The translations under genes and the position numbers were made by a program. This document shows positions 37,591 to 47,767 of a stretch of DNA of 64,000 bases, in pieces. The stretch is from Lachnospiraceae bacterium (GTDB taxonomy: Bacteria; Bacillota; Clostridia; Lachnospirales; Lachnospiraceae): contig JAILRC010000016.1 in NCBI GenBank assembly GCA_024698485.1, positions 1-64,000 on the forward strand. The letters run 5' to 3'. Within the stretch, counting starts at the first letter, position 1, and each line of letters begins with the position of its first letter. The notes below the pieces were generated by a model. It saw only the letters and a program-made list of their open reading frames with translations. It had not been told where the DNA came from and made no database searches.

Positions 37591-39114
37591 ATGAAGAATT
37601 TCTTGATCGGATTAATCTATACTGTAGTCCTTGCCGGATGTCTTGCGCATTTCTCGGGCTGTGAAGTCCCTGAAGAGATCTCGGAATCACTCTACGAGAT
37701 CGCTGCGATGCTTACTCCGGAGGTGGCAGCGACCCCGACAGCGGCTATCGGCTCAGTTCCTGTTCCTTCGGAGGACGGCACAGACGCGCAGTCTTCCGGA
37801 AAACAGATCACCGGGAACTCCGAAGGAACGCCTGCTGACCCCGCAGCCGACGATAGCCTCGGAGGAAACGGCTCTGTGACTGAGACTACCTCTACCGAGA
37901 CTCAGACCATTTCTTCCCAAACCACACCGAAGGCAAAGTCAACACTGACACCCACCACAGCAAGTACTCCTACGTCGGTACCTAACAACAACACGGGTTC
38001 TTCTTCGCCTAGTTCGTCGGAGAACCGGGATATTGACAATGTAAGTGCAGTATTGACTTTGATCCCTCCGGCTCTTAACGAGTACGGAAGAGAAGTGATG
38101 GTAAACACCGAGCTGGCAGCTGCGGACGGGTTCTATTACGCCAACGAAGAAGAAGCAACGGCGGATTTCTTCAGAAAATGTATGCGTTATGAGTCCTTTA
38201 CCATGCTTTTTAAGGACGAGACATGCATGCACACTCCCGAGTATTATATGACAGTCTATCCGGAACTTACTCATGTGGAGATAGACTATGAGATGAGCAC
38301 CAGATATCGTAACGGTATCTATGTGAATTTCAAAGTGCGGAACGAACTTGGTGCAACGTACAAATATGCCGTTACCACGGGAAACACCGCTTTTTTAAAG
38401 GACACTGAACTGGCCGCAGTGAATGAGATCGAGAGGATCTCTGAGAAACTGGGGCTTGATAAGATGAACGATATCGATGTGGTAGTGACGGTTCACGATT
38501 ACATCATCAACAATACAAAATACGACACAGCCTACAGAGACATTTCACACACCCCTTACGGACTTTTGACCGAGCACAGGGCTGTCTGCGACGGATATGC
38601 CAATTCCTTCCTGATCTTCATGCTGCTGAACGGCATAGACTGCAAGACGGTGGAGGGCGTTGCAAAGGGAGAAAGCCATGCCTGGAACCAGGTGAAGCTT
38701 GAAGGCAAATGGTACAATGTGGATGTGACCTGGGATGATCCCATTACCACCGATTCTGCGGGAACGGTGGTGGACAACCTCAAATACACCTATCTTCTCA
38801 TCACAAACGAAGAACTTTACAAGACTCATGTTCCCATCAGCGACTATATCGAAGAGTGCAATGACGAACGCTATCATTTGCTCATGTACTCGAAATATAT
38901 GTGCGAGACGGAAGATGACCTTTTTGCGCAATTGGAGGCGCAGAGGAACAACGACGAGATCGTCTTCGTTTACAGGACGGGAGCTTTCACTAAGGAACAG
39001 CTGGTGTCAGCCATGAGAAAGAAATACGATTTCAGGGACACCATCCTGGTTTACAATCCCACAGAGGTCCGGGACGGATATGTACAGCATATTTTTATAA
39101 ATCCTTTGAAGTAA
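37591..39114 (+). CDS. Transglutaminase-like (cysteine protease fold) surface lipoprotein with TP-rich linker
   Basis: Lipobox-like AHFSGC; RAVCDGYANSFLIFMLLNGIDC, SHAWNQVKLEGKWYNVDVTWDDP (Cys-His-Asp triad). Confidence 0.85.
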   Translation: MKNFLIGLIYTVVLAGCLAHFSGCEVPEEISESLYEIAAMLTPEVAATPTAAIGSVPVPSEDGTDAQSSGKQITGNSEGTPADPAADDSLGGNGSVTETTSTETQTISSQTTPKAKSTLTPTTASTPTSVPNNNTGSSSPSSSENRDIDNVSAVLTLIPPALNEYGREVMVNTELAAADGFYYANEEEATADFFRKCMRYESFTMLFKDETCMHTPEYYMTVYPELTHVEIDYEMSTRYRNGIYVNFKVRNELGATYKYAVTTGNTAFLKDTELAAVNEIERISEKLGLDKMNDIDVVVTVHDYIINNTKYDTAYRDISHTPYGLLTEHRAVCDGYANSFLIFMLLNGIDCKTVEGVAKGESHAWNQVKLEGKWYNVDVTWDDPITTDSAGTVVDNLKYTYLLITNEELYKTHVPISDYIEECNDERYHLLMYSKYMCETEDDLFAQLEAQRNNDEIVFVYRTGAFTKEQLVSAMRKKYDFRDTILVYNPTEVRDGYVQHIFINPLK

Positions 39115-39219
39115 AGCTTTACTAATCGGAAAAAAAGATATACAATAACCCACGTTGTAAAACAGAACATGAAACTTTCATCGGATAGGTCATCAGAAAG
39201 CCTATGGGAAGGTGGTTTT

Positions 39220-39951
39220 ATGGAACTTGAAGAAAAGATCGTCGAGTTGCAAAAGCTGATCGACGGTTCAAACAACATCGTATTTTTCGGAGGCGCGGGC
39301 GTCAGTACGGAAAGCGGCATACCGGATTTCAGAAGTACGGACGGTCTGTACAATCAGCATTACAAATATCCTCCGGAAACTATACTCAGCCACAGTTTCT
39401 TCATGCAGAAATGCGAAGAGTTCTTTGATTTCTACAGGGCAAAGATGAACCCCGGCGGTTTTGAGCCCAATGTGACACACAGATTTCTGGCAGAACTGGA
39501 AAAGGCGGGGAAATTAAAGGGCATCATCACCCAGAACATAGACGGTCTTCATCAGAAGGCCGGGAGCAAGGTTGTTTGGGAACTTCACGGAAGCACACAG
39601 CGGAATCATTGTATGAAGTGCGGAAAGCCCTACGGACCCGAAGCTGTTTTTGACACACAGGGCGTTCCCAAGTGCTCCTGCGGCGGTATCATAAAGCCCG
39701 ATGTGGTGCTCTATGAGGAAGGACTCGATGAGAGAACTGTTGAAAATGCCATAGCCTTGATCTCAGAGGCAGAAGTTTTGATCATAGGAGGCACGTCCCT
39801 TGCGGTCTATCCTGCGGCGGGCTTCATTAGATATTTCAGGGGCAGGAGTCTTGTACTCATCAACCTGTCCGGAACAGCATATGATTCCGATGTGGATCTT
39901 TTGATCCATGCCGGTCTGGGCGAAGTTTTTTCACGTATAAAGATAAGGTAA
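39220..39951 (+). CDS. cobB: NAD-dependent protein deacylase (sirtuin)
   Basis: FFGGAGVSTESGIPDFRS, TQNIDGLHQKAGS, ELHGS, zinc cysteines CMKC/CSC. Confidence 0.95.
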   Translation: MELEEKIVELQKLIDGSNNIVFFGGAGVSTESGIPDFRSTDGLYNQHYKYPPETILSHSFFMQKCEEFFDFYRAKMNPGGFEPNVTHRFLAELEKAGKLKGIITQNIDGLHQKAGSKVVWELHGSTQRNHCMKCGKPYGPEAVFDTQGVPKCSCGGIIKPDVVLYEEGLDERTVENAIALISEAEVLIIGGTSLAVYPAAGFIRYFRGRSLVLINLSGTAYDSDVDLLIHAGLGEVFSRIKIR

Positions 39952-39960
39952 AGTGTATCG

Positions 39961-40485
39961 ATGAGGATCAGAAGACAGGCTTTCGAGCAAAAGATCTCGA
40001 AAGAAGTTGAAAAAATGGTAAATGAGAGCAGGTTTTCCATGACCAGGGATTTCATACAGCACGGAGACGTTTCCGTTTTTGTGCATTGCATATGCGTGGC
40101 ATACATGAGCTGTGTGATCACCAGGGTGCTGAACATCCGGGTGAATCTTTCCGCACTGATCGTCGGGGCCCTGCTCCACGATTATTTTCTCTATGACTGG
40201 CATGACGGGGAACTGTGCAGAAAAGTGCATGGTTTCACCCACCCCTTCAAAGCCTGCAAAAATGCGAAAGAAGATTTTGAACTTTCCTATCTTGAGGAAA
40301 ACATCATAAAGAGACACATGTTCCCTCTTGTGCCCGTTCCGCCCAGATACAGGGAAGCATGGGTGGTCTGTCTGGCAGACAAGATCTGCGCAACGGAGGA
40401 GACTCTCATGGGACACTGCAAGGGAAGAAAGATGGAGTTCGCCAAAGAACTTCTTGATAAAAACAGCATCTTCGAAGAGGGTTGA
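39961..40485 (+). CDS. HD-domain phosphohydrolase
   Basis: VGALLHDYFLYDWHD with flanking H/D residues (HPFKACKNA, CLADKICA). Confidence 0.75.
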   Translation: MRIRRQAFEQKISKEVEKMVNESRFSMTRDFIQHGDVSVFVHCICVAYMSCVITRVLNIRVNLSALIVGALLHDYFLYDWHDGELCRKVHGFTHPFKACKNAKEDFELSYLEENIIKRHMFPLVPVPPRYREAWVVCLADKICATEETLMGHCKGRKMEFAKELLDKNSIFEEG

Positions 40486-40513
40486 TCTTTCGGGACAAAA
40501 TATTGAAAACAAA

Positions 40514-40550
40514 GGCTTGTACCGACATCGTGACAGGCTCTTTTTTTATG
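40514..40550 (+). terminator. Probable rho-independent terminator
   Basis: GCTTGT...ACAGGC (one wobble) followed by TCTTTTTTT. Confidence 0.5.
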
Positions 40551-40650
40551 CCCCGAGGTTTTATCGCAACTTGTTTTTTTGCGGTCAATGTGATAATATT
40601 CTATAATGCTTTAAAAGGCTTTAATTTTTTGTGGATTCAGGGATTTGGAC

Positions 40651-42513
40651 ATGAGTAACGAGAAAAAGATAAATTATCAATTATTCTTCAGGCAATTATC
40701 CTTGCTGGTGGCGGACGGGCTTGTGGCTTTGGCCTCCTCTGCCATGGCTCTTTGGCTTAGATATAATTTCAGTGTTGAAGAGATCAACCCTATTTTTTTG
40801 GAAAACGTGTGGAAATATGCGATCCCCAACATTGTTTCGGTGATCGTGATATTCTGGCTCTTCAGACTTTACAGGAGCATCTGGCTCTATGCGGGACTCT
40901 ACGAGATGCAGCAGATCGTGTTTGCCGTGTGCACTGCCACCCTGGTGCATTTTCTGGAACTGATCCTTACGGGGGCGGGCATGCCCAGAACCTATTGGTT
41001 CTTCTATCTGATGTTCCTGGGAATGTTCACTGTCCTCACAAGGTTTTCCTACCGACTCTTAAGAAGAGTGCAGGCCAATGTGAGAGGCTTTAAGAACAGC
41101 GACGAGATCTCAAGGACCATGGTGGTGGGCGCGGGAAGCGCCGCAGACATCCTGATCCACGAGATGAAATCCAGCTCTCATCTCAACATGCACCCCGTGT
41201 GCATCGTGGACGATGACCCCCGACTCAGGGGGAAAATGCTCCGAGGCATACGTATCGTGGGCAACACCAACGACATCCCCGAGGTGGTCAAGAAGTTTGC
41301 GGTAGAGGACATAGTCATCGCCATGCCCTCTGTTTCCAAGAAACGTATCGCGGAGATCACCAATCTCTGCAACACCACAGGATGCACCATCCGTACCCTT
41401 CCGGGCGTTTATCAGCTGGTAAACCAGGAGGTTTCCGTTTCAAAACTCAGACCTGTGGAGATCGAAGACCTTTTGGGACGTGAGCCCGTAAAGGTTGATA
41501 TCGACAGGATCAACGGATTTCTTGCGGGTCAGACTGTCCTTGTTACGGGCGGAGGCGGTTCCATCGGTTCTGAACTCTGTCGTCAGATCGCTGCGGCACG
41601 TCCCGCAAAGCTCATAATTCTGGATATATATGAGAACAACGCCTACGACATCCAGCAGGAACTCATCATGTCCCATCCGGAACTGGATCTTACCGTACTT
41701 ATCGCATCCGTAAGGGATGTTTCCAGAATAGAAAGCATATTCGAAGAATACCGTCCTTCCATTGTTTTCCATGCGGCGGCTCACAAACATGTACCTCTTA
41801 TGGAGGGCTCACCCAATGAAGCCATAAAGAACAATGTGTTTGGTACTCTCGCCGTTGCGTCGGCAGCGGACAAGTTCGGCACAAAGCGTTTTGTCATGAT
41901 CTCCACCGACAAGGCCGTGAACCCTACAAATGTTATGGGTGCGTCGAAGCGCATCTGCGAGATGATCATCCAGGCCTATTCCAGAAAGTCCGAGACACAG
42001 TTTGTGGCTGTACGTTTCGGCAATGTTCTGGGCAGCAACGGCTCCGTCATCCCCCTTTTCAAGAAGCAGATAAATGCGGGCGGACCCGTCAGGGTCACTC
42101 ATCCCGACATCATAAGATATTTCATGACCATTCCCGAAGCGGTTTCCCTTGTGCTGGAAGCAGGCGCATATGCGGGAAATGGTGAGATCTATGTCCTTGA
42201 TATGGGTGAACCCGTTAGGATCGCGGATCTTGCGGAAAATCTCATCAGACTTTCGGGTTACATTCCCAATGAAGACATCATGATCGAATATACGGGACTC
42301 CGTCCCGGAGAGAAACTCTACGAAGAGCGCCTTATGGACGAAGAAGGTCTGGAGAAGACCGAAAACGATCTTATTTCCGTTGCAAAGCCCATAGAGATGG
42401 ACGACGAACTGTTCTTTAAGAAACTGGACAAGATCTATGGGGACGCCTACTCGGAAGGGGAAGATATCAGGGATTGCATCGCGGATATAGTTCCCACATA
42501 CAGACCCGAATAA
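40651..42513 (+). CDS. Membrane-bound nucleotide-sugar epimerase/dehydratase (CapD/PglF/FlaA1-like)
   Basis: Four N-terminal TM; VTGGGGSIGSELCRQIA, FHAAAHKHVPLMEGSPNEAIKNNVFGT, ISTDKAVNPTNVMGASKR. Confidence 0.93.
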   Translation: MSNEKKINYQLFFRQLSLLVADGLVALASSAMALWLRYNFSVEEINPIFLENVWKYAIPNIVSVIVIFWLFRLYRSIWLYAGLYEMQQIVFAVCTATLVHFLELILTGAGMPRTYWFFYLMFLGMFTVLTRFSYRLLRRVQANVRGFKNSDEISRTMVVGAGSAADILIHEMKSSSHLNMHPVCIVDDDPRLRGKMLRGIRIVGNTNDIPEVVKKFAVEDIVIAMPSVSKKRIAEITNLCNTTGCTIRTLPGVYQLVNQEVSVSKLRPVEIEDLLGREPVKVDIDRINGFLAGQTVLVTGGGGSIGSELCRQIAAARPAKLIILDIYENNAYDIQQELIMSHPELDLTVLIASVRDVSRIESIFEEYRPSIVFHAAAHKHVPLMEGSPNEAIKNNVFGTLAVASAADKFGTKRFVMISTDKAVNPTNVMGASKRICEMIIQAYSRKSETQFVAVRFGNVLGSNGSVIPLFKKQINAGGPVRVTHPDIIRYFMTIPEAVSLVLEAGAYAGNGEIYVLDMGEPVRIADLAENLIRLSGYIPNEDIMIEYTGLRPGEKLYEERLMDEEGLEKTENDLISVAKPIEMDDELFFKKLDKIYGDAYSEGEDIRDCIADIVPTYRPE

Positions 42514-42626
42514 TGAACGGTAAGGGTGACGATAACATTTCTTGTTTTTTTATTGTTACTTTATTTCATTTTGCGGTGATGGGTTGTATGATTATTCGAG
42601 GTTACGTCTTATGAGAGAGGTTAGCT

Positions 42627-43340
42627 ATGCAGATCGGAAACAAAAGGACCGCATTGAAAGACAATGCGGCACTGTATACCCACGAGACCGATGGGCTTAC
42701 GGACAAAGAAATAATGAAATCCCTTAAGGGAAGAAAAAAATGGATCCAGTTCAGGGACTACTACCTGATGAAGATCATCGCCATTATGGCTGTGCTGGCG
42801 TTTGTGGGCTCACTTCTGTACACGGTGCTGAAACCCAAGCCGAAAACGATCTTCTATGCAGCAGTATGCGACATGACGGTGGATCTTGAAAACAGGGATC
42901 TTATAGAAAAAGATTTTCAGGAATATGTTGGCATAGACAAGGAAAAGGAGGAGATCCTTTTTGATAACGCTTACTATTTTGAAACCGATGAGGTGAGTTC
43001 CCAGCAGAAACTTGCGGTTTATACGGCAGTGGGACAGATAAGCGTTGCCATAATGCCCGAGTCCAGATTTAAACAGCTGGCGGAGAATTCCTTCTTTAAA
43101 CCTCTTTCCGAGGTCCTTTCCACAGAAGACTATCTGAAGCTTACCAAGCGGTTCGCCATGAGCGGTATCAGGGGGGACAATGGCGAGATCATCCCCGATT
43201 CGGAAAAAGCCTACGGGATCTATGCCGACGGTTGCAGATACATTGTGCAGGGCTACAAGGAACCTATTGTAATAGCGGTTTCCGCCGGCTGGGAAGACAA
43301 TAAGATCATTACTGATTTTATTGAATTTCTTTTCAAATAA
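42627..43340 (+). CDS. Hypothetical single-TM protein
   Basis: AGAGAGG before the ATG; one TM (YLMKIIAIMAVLAFVGSLLYTVL). Confidence 0.65.
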   Translation: MQIGNKRTALKDNAALYTHETDGLTDKEIMKSLKGRKKWIQFRDYYLMKIIAIMAVLAFVGSLLYTVLKPKPKTIFYAAVCDMTVDLENRDLIEKDFQEYVGIDKEKEEILFDNAYYFETDEVSSQQKLAVYTAVGQISVAIMPESRFKQLAENSFFKPLSEVLSTEDYLKLTKRFAMSGIRGDNGEIIPDSEKAYGIYADGCRYIVQGYKEPIVIAVSAGWEDNKIITDFIEFLFK

Positions 43341-43372
43341 TCTTTGCAGATTACCCTAAAAAGAGTATAATA

Positions 43373-43401
43373 AAGGTGTATGCGTTGCATGCACCTTTTT
43401 T
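43373..43401 (+). terminator. Rho-independent terminator
   Basis: AAGGTGTATGC-GTT-GCATGCACCTTTTTT. Confidence 0.75.
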
Positions 43402-43431
43402 CGTACAATTTTTTATATACGGAGGGTTTAT

Positions 43432-44076
43432 ATGTCTGACAAAAAAACAGAGATCTTAGAGTGGCTCGAAAGAAATAAGAAAACAGTCCTTATCGCCGGT
43501 GTTTCGGTGATAGTTCTGATAGTTGCAGTGATAGTGATCGTATGTGTTGTTAACGGAAAGAAGAAAAACGGCGGCGATGTGGCTGCCACACCTACTCCCG
43601 TTATCATTCCAACAACTGTGGTTACCACTATCCCCACGGATGTTCCCAAGCAGAACACCCCCACACCCACTGCAACGCCTACGAATGCGCCTGCAGCAAC
43701 ACCCACATCGACGCCTGTTGCCAATGCGACACCTACACCTCAGCCTACGGCAACACCTACTGCCGTACCCAAGGCGACTCCCACACCCGAACCTGTGGAA
43801 ACGGGCAAGATCACCTATGAAGAGGCAAAGCAGATCCTTTACAGATATTCAAAAGAAACTCTCGGACTCAAGAAGGATGCGAGAGAATATGACATCGACC
43901 CTGTGCAGACAACAGCTCTGATCAACGGATCCGACTGTTACTGTTTCACCCTTTTGGAGAAAGACTCCGAAGGTAAGTTAAGAAATCGCGGAGAGTATTA
44001 TATCTCCGATGACGGAACCGCATGTTATGTATTCGACAGCGAATCCGGATCCTTCGTACCTCTTCCGCTGGGCTGA
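43432..44076 (+). CDS. Hypothetical membrane-anchored protein with TP-rich linker
   Basis: One TM, then about 75 aa TPTPTATPTNAPAATPTS-type linker, then a small C-terminal domain. Confidence 0.7.
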   Translation: MSDKKTEILEWLERNKKTVLIAGVSVIVLIVAVIVIVCVVNGKKKNGGDVAATPTPVIIPTTVVTTIPTDVPKQNTPTPTATPTNAPAATPTSTPVANATPTPQPTATPTAVPKATPTPEPVETGKITYEEAKQILYRYSKETLGLKKDAREYDIDPVQTTALINGSDCYCFTLLEKDSEGKLRNRGEYYISDDGTACYVFDSESGSFVPLPLG

Positions 44077-44108
44077 TAAAGGGATACAAAGAGGAGAAAG
44101 ATCGCATC

Positions 44109-44150
44109 ATGCTCAACGGCACAGAGCATGATACATGGGAAGATTTATGA
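44109..44150 (+). CDS. Candidate 13-aa leader peptide MLNGTEHDTWEDL
   Basis: GAGGAG at 44091-44096, ATG 44109; stop TGA overlaps ATG 44147 (ATGA). Lies in a 9-bp inverted repeat. Confidence 0.3.
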   Translation: MLNGTEHDTWEDL

Positions 44151-47100
44151 AGGAAAAGATCGAGAGACTGTCGAAGGGAATATTCGAATACGAACAACCG
44201 GAAATCGTTCTTTCTCAGGATGTTTTGGATGTGTTCCTGAGCGAAGGGGAAAACTGTTCCGGTTCCTTTGTCATCTCCAATTCTGCCAACACCACCATGA
44301 AAGGCCTGCTTTACAGTTCCTCAAATATTGTAAAGCTGGACAGCAAAACCTTTAACGGGGTTTCAAACGAGATCACCTATACGGTCACTTCCGGACACAT
44401 GGAACAGGGAGAAAGGACCGAAGGGCGCATCGATATCATCAGCGATTGCGGAGAGCGTCAGCTCCCCTTTACAATTTCCGTCCTGGGAACCACATGCAGA
44501 AGTTCCGTCGGAAGGATCAACAATTTCTTCAGTTTTCAAAGCCTCGCCCAGGCCAACTGGAACGAGGCTCTTGAGCTTTTTGACAGCAAACCCTTTTACG
44601 ATGCGGTAATTAAAAACGACGATGGGCTGAAATGTGCCTATGAGACTTTGAAAGCTTCTCCCGACAGGAATATGGCGATGGAGGAGTTTCTCTTTTCACA
44701 CAAAAAAAAGCCCGAGTGCAGTTTCTTTGTGGGAACTTCCGAGATCACCGCAGATGTGGACCCCATCAGTTTCATGGAAAAGGTGGTCATCACCAAGAGC
44801 AACTGGGGGTATCTCAAACTCAAGGCAGAAAGTGATGTTCCCTTTATACTGCCTTCAAAGAATGTTATCGATAACAACGATTTTATAAACGGACGATTCG
44901 AACTCAGGTTCATTGTTAATCTGGAGGGGGCAAGACCCTGCGTAAGACGCGGGAATATCACCATCGGCAATGCCCTTCATGAAGTGGTCATTCCCGTGAC
45001 CTACAGGGTCAGGGATAATGATGAAAAGAGACGGGAAAAGAACCTGACTTTCAAAAAATTTGAACTCAGCCTCATGGACCGCCTTATGGGATACAGATGC
45101 GGCAGAACGGAGCGCCATGAATTCCTGGCGGAATCGGTGAAACTGGCTGAGACGCTGGAACATCTTCTGGACAGAGAAGCTGAGGAAAATGCCGCACAGG
45201 GCACCGCTGTTTCGGCGATCAGAGAATATCTTCCCGTTTACCGTGCTTTTCTTGCGACCCTTGCCGATCGCAATTCCATGAATGATGACATTATTGCCCT
45301 TACTCTTTTAAAGAAAAGGGATTATGAGCAGAAAAATCCGGAACTGTATGCGGCGCTTCTTTACATCGAAGCCCTGTATGTAAACACTCCGGAGATCAGA
45401 AAACAGAACTCGGAGGCCATACGTGCGCTGTACGAGAGAGACAGGGACAATGCCTGGATGCTGGTAATGTACATGTACCTCGATCAGGGGATCAGGGACA
45501 ATTACAGGCTGAGATACGAATATGTCAAAAAGCTCATAGACCAAGGCAACAACAGCCCACTGCTCCTTAGCGAAGCGGGACTTATGGTGAAGAACGATCC
45601 GGGACTTTTAAGAAAAGCCGGAAAGGAAGAATGCAGGATCCTTCTTTACATGACCGAGAACAGTCTCGTGAACGATCGCGTCATTTCGGAGTTCGTCTAT
45701 CTCAGCAGACACAACGAGAAATGCGACAGACTGCAGCTCAGGGTGCTGGAGAGATTTCATGAGATCAGTGCCGACAAGGATCTTCTTGCTGCCATCTGCC
45801 TTAAGATCGTATGTGCGGATCTCAGGGACAGAAGATATCATGTTTATTTCAGAGAAGCTGTGGCTGCTCAGCTCAGTTTCGTCAACATATTCGAATACTA
45901 CATGTACACCTACGGTACGGACAACGACGAGCCCATCGACCAGCCCGTGCTCCTTTACTTCGGATACAATTCCGCCCTGCCCGAGGATCTTATGGCTGTG
46001 CTCTTTGCCTATGTGGTAAAGAACAAGGAAGAGAACAAGGCCATATACAGAGCCTATCTCAAGAATATCGAGCAGTTTGCGGTGAATTCCCTTAAGAACA
46101 GAAAGATCGACAGGATACTGGCCACGATCTATGCAGACGTTCTGAACAGGAGCATTCTGGACAGCGAACTGGTGAATGCGGTTCCGGATGTTCTGTTTAC
46201 AAGCGGTGTGGATGTTCCTCCGGGGCGTTTCAGGGAAGTGGTGGTCACCAACAACCTTGAGATGAACGAGGGAAGATATGAGATAGTTGACGGACATGCA
46301 AATGTGCTGTGCTACACCGATTCCTGCACCTGCTGGCTGGAGGATGAGGAGGGCAACCGTTACGTATTAAGAGACGATTGCAGATGCGTGAGGTACCTGC
46401 ATATGCAGGATCTCCTTGCCAATTGTTACGACGAGGGAGCTGTCAATCCCAGACTTCTCCTTTACATGTGGGAGAAGAACAGGGGATTCAATCAGAGCGA
46501 TAATTCCTACATCACGCTTCAGAAGCAGATCTCGGGCATCAGGACTCTTAAGCCGGAGATCGCCAATGTCTGCTTCTACAATCTGGCGGAATATTATTAC
46601 GACAACTACGAAGGAGAGCTTCTGGAAGCCTATCTTGCGGACGTGGACATCCGCCTTTTGAGCGCTGAGCAGCGCAACAAGGTGGTCGAACTCATGATCG
46701 TAAGAAACATGTACGACAAGGTCATTGAATATGTTAAGGAGTTCGGCTGCGAAAAGCTGGCTCTTAAGAGACTTTCGAAACTTTGTCTTCAGGCTGTGGA
46801 ATCTCCGAGAGAAGCAGAGGACAGAGAGACCATAGTGGCCATGAGTCATTTTGCTTTCAGGAACGGAGGAGTGGACGACAGGCTCCTTAAGTACATAGTG
46901 GACAATTTCAACGGAACCACTCTGGAAATGTACGAGATCTGGAATGCTGCCAAGCAGGAAAATCTGGACACTCTGAAACTGGAAGAAAACCTTCTGGCCC
47001 AGATACTGTTTACAGAAACCTATATAGAGAACACTTTTGCCGTGTTCAAAAGCTACTATTTCAAAAACAACAACCGGAAACTGGTGAGAGCTTTCATATC

Positions 47101-47740
47101 CTACACGGCCTACAAGTACTTCGTGTGCCTTAGGGTGACGGAGGATGAATTCTTTGATGTGCTGAAGGCGGATCCGTCCCTTGAAAACAGTAGGATCGGG
47201 ATTTTGGCTCTTCTCAAGCATTACAGCGAAAAGGAAGTGCTGACCGCGGAAGAGAAGGAATTTGCGGATTCCCATGTGCGCCAGCTCCTTCAAAAGAAGG
47301 TGTTCTACGCATTCTTCAAGGACTTCGGAAACAAGCTCTCTCTTCCCGACAGTCTGCTGGAAAAATTCTACATCGAATATAGGACCGATCCCAAAAAGAT
47401 GGTCTACATCCACTATTCCTACGACAGGGGCAATGAGTTCAAGGCTGAAGTCATGCCCGATGTGGGATACGGCATATTCACCAAGGAATTTATCCTGTTC
47501 CACGGCGATGTGCTTCAGTACTTCATCACCGAATCCGACGGTGAGGGGGAGGAGATCACGGAGAGCGATGCCATATCCTGTCCGAAGGATCCCACCGGTG
47601 GCAGGATGACTACCAAATACGATAAGATAAACAACATCCTCATGGCTGCGGAGGCCAAGGATGACAAGGCTGTTCTCCAATATCTGGAACAGTACTATTT
47701 CACGGAATACGCTATAAAGAGGCACTTTAAGCCTCTATAA
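44147..47740 (+). CDS. Very large cytoplasmic protein of unknown function (DUF5717-like)
   Basis: About 1197 aa, no signal peptide or TM seen; two N-terminal beta-rich Ig-like segments then long helical repeats. ATG 44135 is an alternative start. DUF name recalled, not searched. Confidence 0.75.
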   Translation: MKEKIERLSKGIFEYEQPEIVLSQDVLDVFLSEGENCSGSFVISNSANTTMKGLLYSSSNIVKLDSKTFNGVSNEITYTVTSGHMEQGERTEGRIDIISDCGERQLPFTISVLGTTCRSSVGRINNFFSFQSLAQANWNEALELFDSKPFYDAVIKNDDGLKCAYETLKASPDRNMAMEEFLFSHKKKPECSFFVGTSEITADVDPISFMEKVVITKSNWGYLKLKAESDVPFILPSKNVIDNNDFINGRFELRFIVNLEGARPCVRRGNITIGNALHEVVIPVTYRVRDNDEKRREKNLTFKKFELSLMDRLMGYRCGRTERHEFLAESVKLAETLEHLLDREAEENAAQGTAVSAIREYLPVYRAFLATLADRNSMNDDIIALTLLKKRDYEQKNPELYAALLYIEALYVNTPEIRKQNSEAIRALYERDRDNAWMLVMYMYLDQGIRDNYRLRYEYVKKLIDQGNNSPLLLSEAGLMVKNDPGLLRKAGKEECRILLYMTENSLVNDRVISEFVYLSRHNEKCDRLQLRVLERFHEISADKDLLAAICLKIVCADLRDRRYHVYFREAVAAQLSFVNIFEYYMYTYGTDNDEPIDQPVLLYFGYNSALPEDLMAVLFAYVVKNKEENKAIYRAYLKNIEQFAVNSLKNRKIDRILATIYADVLNRSILDSELVNAVPDVLFTSGVDVPPGRFREVVVTNNLEMNEGRYEIVDGHANVLCYTDSCTCWLEDEEGNRYVLRDDCRCVRYLHMQDLLANCYDEGAVNPRLLLYMWEKNRGFNQSDNSYITLQKQISGIRTLKPEIANVCFYNLAEYYYDNYEGELLEAYLADVDIRLLSAEQRNKVVELMIVRNMYDKVIEYVKEFGCEKLALKRLSKLCLQAVESPREAEDRETIVAMSHFAFRNGGVDDRLLKYIVDNFNGTTLEMYEIWNAAKQENLDTLKLEENLLAQILFTETYIENTFAVFKSYYFKNNNRKLVRAFISYTAYKYFVCLRVTEDEFFDVLKADPSLENSRIGILALLKHYSEKEVLTAEEKEFADSHVRQLLQKKVFYAFFKDFGNKLSLPDSLLEKFYIEYRTDPKKMVYIHYSYDRGNEFKAEVMPDVGYGIFTKEFILFHGDVLQYFITESDGEGEEITESDAISCPKDPTGGRMTTKYDKINNILMAAEAKDDKAVLQYLEQYYFTEYAIKRHFKPL

Positions 47741-47767
47741 AAGATTTATTTGATTCAGGGGTAAGTA

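Noticed and set aside
43428-43724. Gly/Val-rich minus-strand ORF
   Set aside because: It is the complement of the Thr-Pro linker coding sequence.
46367-47725. 452-aa ORF on the minus strand
   Set aside because: Lies entirely antisense to the better-supported 1200-aa plus-strand gene; no recognisable domain, a mirror-frame artefact.
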